64,000 bases of DNA from SG8-30 sp963710135 (GTDB taxonomy: Bacteria > Pseudomonadota > Gammaproteobacteria > Steroidobacterales > Steroidobacteraceae): positions 124,001 to 188,000 of the forward strand of contig CAVPYY010000010.1 of NCBI GenBank assembly GCA_963710135.1, given 5' to 3'. Both the position numbers and the translations under genes were made by a program. The notes beneath the pieces were generated by a model. That model was not told the origin of the DNA, searched no databases, and worked only from the letters and a program-made list of their open reading frames with translations. Positions 53,690-63,120 of the stretch are shown piece after piece; the first letter of the stretch is position 1; each line of letters begins with the position of its first letter.

Positions 53690-54390
53690 GTGCGCTGGAA
53701 GAACCGGGTCCTGACGCATGCGGTCGCCGTCGCTGGCGCGCCACCACACATGGCTCACGTGCCCGTCCATCTTCTGCGGGCCGGGCTCGGATGCCGAGCC
53801 AATGACGGCTCGCGCGCGCACTTTGAAGAAGTGGTGCTGGACATCCGCCTGACGCCAGCGGAACGGCGCGCCGGCCGCGCCGTCTGGACGCCGTCCTGGG
53901 CCAATCGGAGCGACGCACCGCGAAGAGTCTTGGGATATTCGCCGCGGCCACCGGCGCCAAACGCCTTGCCCCCTGGTGGTGGCAACAGATGGCGGCGGGA
54001 ATCCAGGGCAGGCTGCCGACCGTCCGGCTGATCGAGTTCGTTCCCGAGAACAGCCTCCCGGTACTCAAGGGCGAGATACCGTTCTTCTACTCCACCAGCC
54101 TGCGTGAACTGGGCGCCACGCTGGCCGCTACTTCCGAAGTCGTGAGCGCAGATTGCGGCGTCGACCTCGCGGGGCCGAGCGCGCCAACCATTGGCCTGTT
54201 CAAAGCCACCGATCCTGCGCGGTACGGACCGATGGTTCCCGTGAGCACCGCGCCGGCCGAGGACGACGACCCCGATGCCGTCGCGAGATTCGTCTGCGAC
54301 CGATTGCTCGCTGCACCGATACGCGCGGGTGGAATCAAGACCGGCAATGTCTCATTCAGAGCCCCTGTTGGGCGAGCTTGCGTCTCATGA
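53690..54390 (+). CDS. GT9-family glycosyltransferase fragment (heptosyltransferase-like, frameshifted)
   Basis: The C-terminal half of an ADP-heptose:LPS heptosyltransferase-like enzyme. After a poorly matching start (PPHMAHVPVHLLRAGLGCRA), a frameshift near 53,880 leads to LGIFAAATGAKRLAPWWWQQ, then SLRELGATLAATSEVVSADC and APTIGLFKATDPARYGPMVP, the family's nucleotide-sugar site. A further upstream N-terminal half is not recognisable. Some sequence has been lost or corrupted between the ACP gene and this fragment. It overlaps the end of the fumarate-reductase gene on the other strand by about 35 bases. Confidence 0.6.
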
Positions 54391-55081
54391 ACGCAATCTG
54401 CGTTTGCAACTGGCAGCTCCTTCGGGGCAGAGGTCGTTGCAGGCGAGCAGTGACATGCAGCCGAACATGCCATCATCGATTTGTGGAGAGCCCACACTCG
54501 GCGTCGGTGCCAGGGCTCGGTGGGTCTGAGCCGGAACCTCGCCATCTTGTTCAACCCCACTGCTGCTCGGGAATGCCTCGCGCATGTGCGCCGTGCCGGG
54601 AAGTGGCGACGAGAGCAGCCGCACTCGATGCAGCGGTCGAGCTGAATACCTTGTCGGCCAGATCAGGCTCCATGCGTTCCTCATGCAGCCGCAGATCGAC
54701 CTCCTGACCGGCAGTGTGTGCCCAGGCCTCGAGTCGCTCCGACATGTCGCGCATCCACTTGCCCGTGTTCACGGACAGGTCGCCGATCAGCTCGAACACG
54801 GGCAGCGGCGCGAGGCTGATGTCCTTGGGCAGCTCGGCGGTCAACGTGCGGCAGGCCAGGCCCGGCCTCCTCCTCCACCACCATGCCACAGCTGCCGCAG
54901 AACACCGGCCCGGCAGACGAAATCGAACTGCAGCGACGGGTATCGTGACCGCGCAGCTCCGAGAGCAGGATGAACAGCGTCATGCCCTCGGCTTCCTCGA
55001 CCTCGGCGTCCACCCGCGCACCCGGCTCGGCGGGGTCAGCAGGATGCGGCACCAGTGGCGCTGGGCAGCGGTCTCGCTCAT
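54356..55081 (-). CDS. frdB: Fumarate reductase/succinate dehydrogenase iron-sulfur subunit (frameshifted)
   Basis: This subunit carries electrons between quinone and the flavin through three iron-sulfur clusters. It starts at ATG 55081 (MSETAAQRHWCRILL), overlapping the stop of the flavoprotein gene (ATGA). The [2Fe-2S] region has CGSCGMVVEEE. The middle is TLTAELPKDISLAPLPVFEL, and the [4Fe-4S]/[3Fe-4S] part begins QLDRCIECGC and continues AVGLNKMARFRL and DGMFGCMSLLACNDLCP, ending with AFMRRKLAQQGL. Shifts occur near 54,960, 54,880, 54,620, 54,590, 54,500 and 54,430. The sequence style fits FrdB-like enzymes of the non-classical type. No membrane-anchor gene is visible. Confidence 0.8.
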
Positions 55082-55395
55082 GACACCTTCTCCCCGAAAC
55101 GCTCGTTGCGTCCGCGAATGCTGGCGGGCAGCAGGTTCTCGTACGGCATCAACGCCTCCTGCACCGTGAAGCGATCGGACTGCGCCAGTCGCTCGCGGAT
55201 CTCGCCGACCTGCGCGGCGCGGCGCTCGGTGTCGGGGTGCTCGATCTGGTTGCGGGCGCCATAGCCGCGCCAGCCCGGCGGCAGTTCCATACTCATGATG
55301 TCGAGCGGCTCATAGGCCAGCGCAGGCCGGTCCGCCGCAGGATCGGGCCAGGTCGCGAGCGTGCGCGACAGCCAGTCCTGGTCGTTGCTGTCGGG
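55078..55395 (-). pseudogene. frdA: Fumarate reductase flavoprotein subunit, C-terminal fragment cut at the junction
   Basis: Only about the last 105 residues are present. They read NDQDWLSRTLATWPDPAADR, then MSMELPPGWRGYGARNQIEH and FTVQEALMPYENLLPASIRG. This is the C-terminal helical domain of a FrdA/SdhA-type flavoprotein, and the following frdB is coupled to it. The coding sequence stops abruptly near 55,395, where unrelated AT-richer DNA begins. The missing 450 or more residues include the FAD-binding part, so the gene is truncated by the contig join, not by a stop codon. Confidence 0.75.
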
Positions 55396-55400
55396 TTACC
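55390..55400. other. Compositional and gene-order junction
   Basis: Right of this point the sequence reads as the 3' part of a metalloprotease-like gene (GGGVVDDPSGNP ends at about 55,395); left of it begins the FrdA fragment. Both genes are on the minus strand and both are cut. GC content drops beyond here, and no repeat or insertion sequence borders the join. Confidence 0.7.
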
Positions 55401-56067
55401 GGATGGATCATCCACTACTCCGCCGCCGGGATCGCGAAGCCGCCTTTGTTCCGCCTTCGGGATAATCGTGACCGTCCGTTGAAAATATTCTCCGGCAGAA
55501 CCCCGAGCATATGTCCGAATTCGTGTGTAATATCGGTCGTGTCACCGACTCCCCAACCGGTCATACTCGTCGTTCCGCCGATGCCCGCGCGGCCGCCTTC
55601 CGTTGCAGCCGCTGATTCGCCGTCACCGTGTAGTGCTGCCCGCTGTCTACGTATTTAAGCTCGACTTTAACAGCATAGCCCGACGGGCAAGCTTTCTACA
55701 CCTGCAGGATCCGGACACTTTAATTTAACTTTGCCGCTCCATTTGCCCTCAATAGCAGATTTCCAGGCAGCCTTCTCGAGGATCCGTAATCGTTCCGCTG
55801 ACCTTAATCTTAACAACCACTTTGACACGGCAATTCGCCCGGTCCGGTTCAACCGTGAACTTGGACGACCAGCTGTATGTTCCGTTCCATGCTGCATAAG
55901 TCGCCGGAGCATTGCTTATCGTTTCCGATACGCTAACGCGTACTTCCTTTGGCGAAAACTCTTTCTTGGTACAGTCTTCAGGGCACGGCTGTTTGTCGAA
56001 AGATCCGGTCGAACTGCCGGCGTCTTGCCGTGCTGCTCGGCTTTTTTGGAGTTGGTGCGTCGCTCAA
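55396..56067 (-). CDS. Putative T6SS-associated zinc metalloprotease effector (frameshifted, 3' truncated)
   Basis: A zincin-like protein beginning near a TTG codon at 56067 after the strong site GGAGGAGGAAGG. N-terminal segments are KEVRVSVSETISNAPATYAA and WSSKFTVEPDRANCRVKVVV; further on come KAAWKSAIEGKWSGKVKLKC, YVDSGQHYTVTANQ and GIGGTTSMTGWGVGDTTDIT, leading to the zinc motif HEFGHMLG. After another shift, PEGGTKAASR and DPGGGVVDDPSGNP follow, where the junction cuts it. At least four frameshifts are needed. No signal peptide is seen. It lies in line with PAAR and VgrG, which suggests a secreted effector; no cognate immunity gene is evident. Confidence 0.6.
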
Positions 56068-56071
56068 CTCA

Positions 56072-56835
56072 TTAATTTCCTTCCTCCTCCAAGTAACTCA
56101 GGGCGTTCTCAAAATAAATTCTCGCTTTTGTTTCGAGCCTGTCGGTTCTTTCATTTGAATCTGCAACGCTTTTGTCATTAAGCGTGTTCTTGATCCACGG
56201 AAACAGCGGATCATCGCCGAAACCATGTCCCACTGCAAAAATCAGTGAAGCAAGAACACTCAGTCCGTTTTCGGATGTAACTCCGAATACCTTTGCCGAT
56301 TCTTTGGCTTTAGTGATAGAGTTTCAACGCCTTCCTCACCAAGATATTCATACTTCTTCGGATAAACGTCTTTCAAAGCCATTTTGATGTGGGTTCCAAT
56401 CGAGCGTCCGGCGGCCGTATAGTTGCCCAGCTTGGCTCTGCTCAACTTACCGAGTGCCTTTAAGGCAAATTCATTTTTTGGACCATTGACGATTTCCAGA
56501 TACTCGACGAGCTTCTCCGTGAAGCAAGCCCCCGCACGCTGAAGCTCATCTTCTATCTCGTCATTCACCAGAGTTTCATTGGCCCACGGAAGTTGGAAGT
56601 CCGTATCAAACTCGCTCCCCAGCATAAACTTCAGTTCAACATAAAAACGAATCGGGCCGCGTTTTGAAAAGCCATATTCCTTGGCGCGTTCGATACCGGT
56701 CTTACCCGTTTCGCGAACATTGCCATCGCCGATAACTTCAGCGTGTTTGGGCGCGAATTCTTTGATGTGTTCGACGAGGCCTTCTTCGAAGTGGAGTTCC
56801 AGCGATCTCCTCCAACGCTCTAATTTGTTCATCAC
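56072..56835 (-). CDS. Protein of unknown function in the T6SS vgrG/PAAR cluster (one frameshift)
   Basis: About 254 residues if a frameshift near 56,300 is repaired. The N-terminal part reads RWRRSLELHFEEGLVEHIKE, FAPKHAEVIGDGNVRETG and RGPIRFYVELKFMLGSEFDT; the C-terminal part, in another frame, reads GLSVLASLIFAVGHGFGDDP and RIYFENALSYLEEEGN. It is largely helical, has no signal peptide or catalytic motif I recognise, and is followed 4 bases later by the putative protease effector. Possible roles are a loading adaptor, chaperone or immunity protein, but nothing in the sequence decides between these. Confidence 0.6.
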
Positions 56836-56889
56836 GGATTCTTAGCATTGATCTCTCCCAAACTACAATTCAAGCTCTCCACCTATTCT

Positions 56890-57390
56890 CTAACCGCCAA
56901 TGACGACTGTCATCTCGCCTTTCGCAATCTTATTTGGAGGTCCGATCGCCTCTAATATCGTATCGCCCATCCGGCACGCCGGAAGGTTATTGATCATAAC
57001 AGTCGCCGATCCGTCGATCACGACTCCGGTCCGTGCGGAGGAACGGGAAGCGGCGTCGTACACAAGTGAATATCAGCTCCACCGGCGGCAGAAGTGATTG
57101 CGGACGACATCGCCGACAGGGCTGCCGCTTTGGTAGCTTCCTCAGCAGCTTTTGCGGCAGGTGTCCGCGGTGTTCCGGAAGCGGCGGTGGACCGGCCGTT
57201 GCGGTTTGAATCGCGAGATCCGCTGTTTGTTTTGCAGCTTGAAGCGCGGCAACCGCGGCCAATGAAATCCCGCGCCAGGCCGGGCAGAAATCCAATTAAC
57301 ACGTTCGTGCTTCCCGGTCCCGGTGTCAAAATGGGCGGGAGCGGATGGACTACGTGTCTGTGTATTTTGGGCTGCAGGTCCTGTTGGCAT
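56890..57390 (-). CDS. PAAR-domain T6SS spike-tip protein (frameshifted)
   Basis: PAAR proteins sharpen the VgrG spike and attach effectors. Recognisable pieces are LTPGPGSTNVLIGFLPAWRG, AAVAALQAAKQTADLAIQTA, SSAITSAAGGADIHLCTTPL and VVIDGSATVMINNLPACRMG, ending GPPNKIAKGEMTVVIGG. The last two are the two-half metal-binding PAAR fold with its His and Cys residues (HLC, H in PPHGP, C in PACRMG). Four frame changes break it (near 57,360, 57,300, 57,150 and 57,030). It precedes the unknown protein and effector, and follows the DUF4123 gene. Confidence 0.8.
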
Positions 57391-57414
57391 AAGAATTCTC
57401 CGATAAAAATCTGT

Positions 57415-57946
57415 TTAGGAATGTCCGGCTCCGTAAATTGTTTCTTTCAGTTTGCCGCCTTCGATTGAGTAACGAGACAATGACTGTTTGTCATCAGATT
57501 CAACAAAGTATGAATCTACTTTTCCGAAAAAAGTTTCCAATTCGTCCGGTTCGCAAGTGGGCAAAAAAGTTCTGATAACACGCGGATCATAAAAACGAAA
57601 AATGAGCGGTTGCTCGCCGTGCTCGCATGGACAAACATCAACGCCAAAAATGTCTTCTCATTTCGGTAAGTGAATGCCGGCAATGAGAAAAAATCCGCGG
57701 TTTTTTTCAAAATTCTTTTCAAGTACCCAGGATGAGAAATCATGGTTGGGCAGCAACCCGACAACATATGGGAAGGACAGTGTGAATTACGTCGTCTGTC
57801 AAATTCGCCCGGAATCAGACGAAAAATGCCGGCACACTGGCGTCATAGAGCTTGATCGGCAAATCAGGCACAGCTGCGCCATCCAGGACGCAGTACAAAC
57901 GTGTCTGCCGGTCAAAAAGTTTTTCTCTTAGCTTATTAATGTCCAT
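57415..57946 (-). CDS. DUF4123 adaptor/chaperone-like protein (frameshifted)
   Basis: DUF4123 proteins load effectors onto VgrG. The start MDINKLREKLFDRQTRLYCV is followed by LDGAAVPDLPIKLYDASVPA, and later, in other frames, DFSSWVLEKNFEKNRGFFLI, ADFFSLPAFTYRNEKTFLAL, PLIFRFYDPRVIRTFLPTCE and KLKETIYGAGHS. The FRFYDPRV and FLPTCEPDE blocks are typical of the family. At least four frameshifts are present in 530 bases. It lies between vgrG (35-base gap) and the PAAR gene, the canonical place for such an adaptor. Confidence 0.78.
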
Positions 57947-57981
57947 AGATGAAACTCATCCAAAATTCGCGTTCTCAGGGA

Positions 57982-60125
57982 TCACCAAACGCCGTACCGT
58001 CTTTCAAGGCCAGAAGCGAGCATTTTTGCAAGCGGTGACAGGTTTTCCGCGGGTCTTGGCGGCGGAGGACTCTGCGGAGAGTAGGCGACGCTTTCACCAG
58101 GATCAGCATTGTCGGCTTCAAGCGGTTCTTCAGGCGCATTGGGTCTTGAGCCGGAACCGCCCATCGCCGCGCCGCCGCTATTTATCATCACCATCGTGCC
58201 CTTGATAAAGATTCCGCCTGAATTAACGGAAATGAAGTTTCCGCCGACCTTAAGCGTCATACTGGAACCGGCTTCGACGACAACTGACATACCGGCTTTG
58301 ATATGAACTTCAGATTCCGCCTGCAGAGCGTAATTCTGACTGACTTTGTTTTGGAATCTTCTGAGCTTGCAGCGAAACCGTTCCCGTGACTTCTTCGTTC
58401 TTGTCACCACCGACAATCAGGTGTTTGTCTTTATTTACTTTTTCATGCTGATTATTTTCGACAATCAAATGACGATCATGCTTTATCAGCTCTTTGGCGT
58501 CATTCTTAATTCGAACATCAAGGTCCTTTTCACCATGGACAAAGACCTGTTCTTCGCCTGCTTTGTCTTCAAATCTGAATTCATTAAAGCCGCCGCCGCC
58601 CTTTGATGAATCGCTCTTGATCGTCGACTTGGTCTGCTCGGCGGGCAGTTCGTAAGGCGGCATGGTTTCGGGGTTATAGACGCATCCGGTGATAATCGGC
58701 TGGTCCGGATCTGCGTTCAGAAAGCTAACAATAACTTCCATGCCGATACGCGGAATAAACATCATTCCCCAACGATTACCGCCCTGACTTACACGGAGCC
58801 AGCAAGAGCTGTTTGCGTCAAGCCTTCCAATTCGATCCCAGTGAAACTGAACCTTAACGCGGCCATATTTGTCGGTAAAGATCTCTTCACCAGCGGGCCC
58901 GACGACATACGCCGTTTGAGTGCCGTTAACCAATGGTCGCGGCGTCTTTATGGCCGGTCTGAATTCCGGATGACCGGAACCATGCGGAATGGATTCATAA
59001 ACGTTTTGATCCACCATGTTCGCCAACATCGTCGCCGAGTAAATAACCCGGTTGCTGGTCTGCCGAATGCGTAACACTCGTCAAAACGTAATGCGCGATT
59101 CATTTCCGTGTTTGGGTGCTTTGTAAGTTCCCATCGATATCCTGCCGTAAAGGAACTACAGTTTGAAAGTCCGTTAACTTTTTTTGATCCGGCGTCGCGA
59201 GAAAGCATCTGGTTTGTCGCGGAGTCTTTGTTATCCTGAAAAATGTCTGGAGTTCACCACTCTGGTCGCCGCCGGTTCTGTCTATTCCATCGTATTTTCT
59301 TCCATATCGCCCGGGATAGGTGTAAACCTCCATCGTCTGATTGCCACCCAGATTAAAACGGCTTGTCTGAGTCGTATCGAGCTTTTTATTGGGAAGTTCA
59401 AAGTTGTGATCCCAATAAACATGCTTGCCGCTCGAAAGGGAATGAGCAATATAAAAGTCTCCGACGGTTGATTCCCACTTGTTCTTTCCCTGGTATTCAG
59501 CGTCAAAAACCGGAATTACAGATTTATTGGGACAATCTTCGGGGTTTTTGAATTCATCACGGATGACCATTTTTTCCGTTTCGGCCGTGTGTTCGAAGTA
59601 GTAGTACATTCCTTCTTCTTCCATCAGCCGCGAAATAAAATCAAAATCCGTCTCTTGATGCTGGACGCAATAATTCCGCTTATTGTAATTGCGGGTAAGC
59701 TCCATTCTTATTTCGAAACTCGCCAAAACCTCCGTGAGTATATCGGGAACCGACATATGCTGAAATATCTTACTGCCGAAGTACTGCGTTAGTTTCCAGA
59801 CATGAGGCACGATCGTTGCTTTATATTTTGAAAACTTTCGATCGCGTCCGATCATCGAGAAATTATTGAAGATACCAGTAAAATAACGCCCGCCGCCATC
59901 TTCCTGTTCGATTTGAACCGATCCCCGCTGCCCGACAATCTCCTTCTCATCGACCGGAGTGAACTTAAATACGTGCTCCTGGTCCTCTTCCCTAAGCACT
60001 TCAACTTCAATCTCGAATAACTCGGAAATGGCTTCCTTACATCGAAACTTGTTTATCAACAGCGTATCGTATGGAAGCTTGGTCGAGATGCTCAGTAAGC
60101 GGTCTTTTTGGGTCGCAATGGGCAT
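57982..60125 (-). CDS. vgrG: T6SS spike protein VgrG (frameshifted)
   Basis: VgrG forms the trimeric spike carried at the tip of the Hcp tube. The gp27-like part begins MPIATQKDRLLSISTKLPYD and includes DFDFISRLMEEEGMYYYFEH. After shifts near 59,120 and 59,075 the OB-fold/gp5 part carries YVVGPAGEEIFTDKYGRVKV, HWDRIGRLDANSSCWLRVSQ and GMEVIVSFLNADPDQPIITG, followed by the repetitive spike (KHDRHLIVENNQHEKVNKDK). Another shift near 58,335 precedes the tail EVHIKAGMSVVVEAGSSMTL and a proline-rich C-terminus. No evolved effector domain is seen, so cargo is probably the downstream PAAR or protease. Confidence 0.9.
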
Positions 60126-60161
60126 TTTTTGGTGTCCTCAGATTAATAAGTTTCTAAGCGG

Positions 60162-60203
60162 GCCGCATTTCTCATAAATTCAATTCCTATCGAGAAATGC
60201 GGC
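60162..60203. repeat. Inverted repeat between clpV and vgrG
   Basis: GCCGCATTTCTC and GAGAAATGCGGC form a perfect 12-base stem with an 18-base loop. It lies between the end of clpV and the start of vgrG. No T-run follows on the minus strand, so it may act as an attenuator or processing site. Confidence 0.55.
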
Positions 60204-60210
60204 TTAAAAC

Positions 60211-63028
60211 TTAAGAAATATCATAAACGAAATTTTCATCTTCACCGACGGAGACGTTTACCTTACGTATACCCTCTCCCGTCGCCATTCTTGAAAGAAC
60301 CTCGCTGCTCATTTCCGGAAGCATCGTTCCGGTCAGAATGTTTAGACATTTCGTGCGCCGGAATCGACATCCGTGCAGCGCGCCGCGATCGTATCAACGA
60401 CGGAATCGGTCATAAGAAAATTTCGCATTATGATTTGTCATAATTCGTTTTTCGATCTTGCCGAGCTGCAAGTTTGATGATCATCCGCATAATGTCATCC
60501 GAAATCGGATAATAAGGAACGGTCGACCATTCTTCCCAAAAGCGCAGGTTTGAATGCCTTGACCAGTTCAGGACGAATCGCTTCTTCAAGACCTTGCGGA
60601 TCAGGGCGCGTGTTCCGGATCGGCACTGAGAGACATGATCAGATCGGTTGCAACGTTCGACGTCAGAAAGAATGACGCAGTTTTTGAAATCGATCTCACG
60701 ACCTTCGCCGTCTTCCAAAACGCCTTTGTCAAAAACCTGATAGAAAAGTTCCATCACGTCCGGATGCGCTTTTTCGACTTCATCGAGCAGCACGACCGAA
60801 TATGGTTTTCTGCGAACAGCTTCGGTCAAAACGCCGCCTTCGCCATAGCCGACATATCCCGGAGGCGAACCTTTAAGCGAACGAAACCGTATGCGCTTCC
60901 TGATATTCGCTCATATTGATCGAGATCAGATTGCGCTCGCCGCCATACAGCGATTCTGCAAGCGCAAGTGCGGTTTCGGTTTTTCCGACTCCGGAAGTTC
61001 CGACGAGAAGAAATACTCCGATCGGGCGTTTCGGATCGGTCAAGCCGGCACGCGAAGTCTTGATTCTTTCAGCAATTTCATGCAGCGCATGGTCTTGACC
61101 GAGAACGCGTTCGCCGAGCGTTCTTTCAGATTCAAGATCGCGTGAATTTCATCCGCAACCATTTTACCGATCGGAATTCCGGTCCAGCCCGGATATGATC
61201 TCTGCAACTGACTGCGAATTTACAACCGGCTGCATCAGCGGCGTTTCGCCCTGAGATTTCGCGGAGCTGTGCGGTCAGACTCTTCAGTTCGGCTTTTACC
61301 GCTTCGGGGTCTTCGATCTTTCCGACTTCGGGGGCTTTGGTTTCAGTTTCAGACATTGCCGTCGCTGTTCCGTCGCCGGTCGGGCTTCCGAAGTCGATTC
61401 AGCAGTTGCCGCCGCAGCGGTTTCAGGTGCATCGACGACTTGTCCGTCAAGGTTTGAAGATTCATCAAACGGCAACTTCGCATCAAGCCGGGAAAGTTCG
61501 AGTTGCGTCCGAATCGTACGGATTTGATCAACCAGCGCCTTTTCTTTTTCCCATTGCTCGTTTAAAACGGCGAGTTCTTCTTCAGATTTCGTTCGTTCTG
61601 ATTATTAATTTTTCCAGGCGCTCTTCATGGTCCGCGCCGGTACTTCTTCGCGTTCAAGGGAATCAATTTCAGACGTTCAAATTTTGAATTCTGCGCGTTG
61701 CGTCTTCGACCGGAGCGGGCGTCGCGCCTTGTCCGATGGCAACTTTCGCGCAAGCCGTGTCCAGCACCGAAACTGATTTGTCCGGCAAGTTGTCGACCAG
61801 TGATATATCGATTCGAAAGCTTTACACAGTCAACAACGGCTTCGTCCAGAATTCGAACATTGTGATGCTCTTCCATCTTGTCGGCGATTCCGCGCATCAT
61901 TGCGATCGCTTTTTCTTCATCCGGTTCATCAACTTTTACGACCTGAAAACGTCGTGCGAGCGCCGCGTCTTTTTCAAAGTATTTTTTGTATTCCGCCCAG
62001 GTCGTTGCCGCGATCGTTCTCGAAGTTCACCGCGCGCCAATGCCGGTTTTAGAAGATTTGCCGCATCATTTCCGCCGGCCTGCTCCGCCTGCACCGATCA
62101 TTGTATGCGCTTCATCGATAAACATGATTATCGGCTGCGGTGATGCTTTAACTTCATCGATGACAGATTTCAAACGATTTTCAAATTCACCTTTAATTCC
62201 CGCGCCGGCTTGCAGAAAGCCCAAGATCAAGCGTCCGCACCGCAACGTTTTTCAGCGGTTCGGGAACATCGCCTTCCGCAATTCTCAGAGCAAAGCCTTC
62301 AACAACGGCGGTTTTACCAACGCCTGCTTCGCCGGTCAGAATCGGATTGTTCTGACGACGGCGGGTCAAAATATCGACGATTTGACGAATTTCAAAATCG
62401 CGTCCGAGAAACGGGATCGATCTTTCCGGCACGGGCTTTTGCGGTCAGATCCTCTGTGTATTGATCAAGTGCTTTGGTTTTACCCGCAAGGCCACTCGCG
62501 ACCTGACCGTCCGATGAAACTCCGCCGGTTTCGCCGAGCATTGACGCGTCGCGGTCTTCAGGTGAATCAGCCGTAATCTCCCGAATTCTTTTTGCAGATT
62601 CTCGACCGAAATGTGATCAAATTCACGCGAAATCTCATTGGCGATACGTGACAAATTTGTCTTCGAGCAATGTCGAGAATACGATGTGTCCCGAACGAAC
62701 ACGCGCCGCGCCAAAATCAATCGAAGCATGCAGCCACGCATCCTGAACCAAACGGGAATTCGGTCACTCAATCCGGGATTTCTTGTGTTGCCGGTTTTCA
62801 GACGGTCAAGCGCGTGCTTACATCTGCCGAGAGGCGGTCAACATTTACTTCATAATGCTGACAGATCCTGTGCAGATCGGTATCGTCGCCTTCGAGCAAT
62901 TTCGCCAACAGATGCTCGATCTCAACATCATAATTTGTTCGCGAAAGACATAATCCGGCGGCGTTCTCCAAAGCGCCGCTACATGTATCGTTTAATCTTC
63001 CGACCAACGATTTTAAATTTACATTCAT
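60211..63028 (-). CDS. clpV: T6SS sheath-disassembly ATPase ClpV/TssH (heavily frameshifted)
   Basis: ClpV unfolds the contracted TssBC sheath so that it can be recycled. The N domain begins MNVNLKSLVGRLNDTCSGAL. Further pieces, spread over three frames, are FLGRDFEIRQIVDILTRRRQ, LTGEAGVGKTAVVEGFALRI (Walker A1), the middle-domain block DPEAVKAELKSLTAQLREIS, TEAVRRKPYSVVLLDEVEKA (Walker B2) and FDKGVLEDGEGREIDFKNCV, ending GEDENFVYDIS. More than ten frameshifts are needed over 2.8 kb. The order of blocks is right, and repaired length (about 939 codons) is close to known ClpV. It follows tssG by 92 bases. Confidence 0.85.
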
Positions 63029-63120
63029 TATGTTTCTCCCAAATCTAATCTACATGCCAATACGCACTCCGGACGCAAAACCGGGTCGCCGAAAACTACC
63101 TGTTCAAAAAATCAAAAAAT

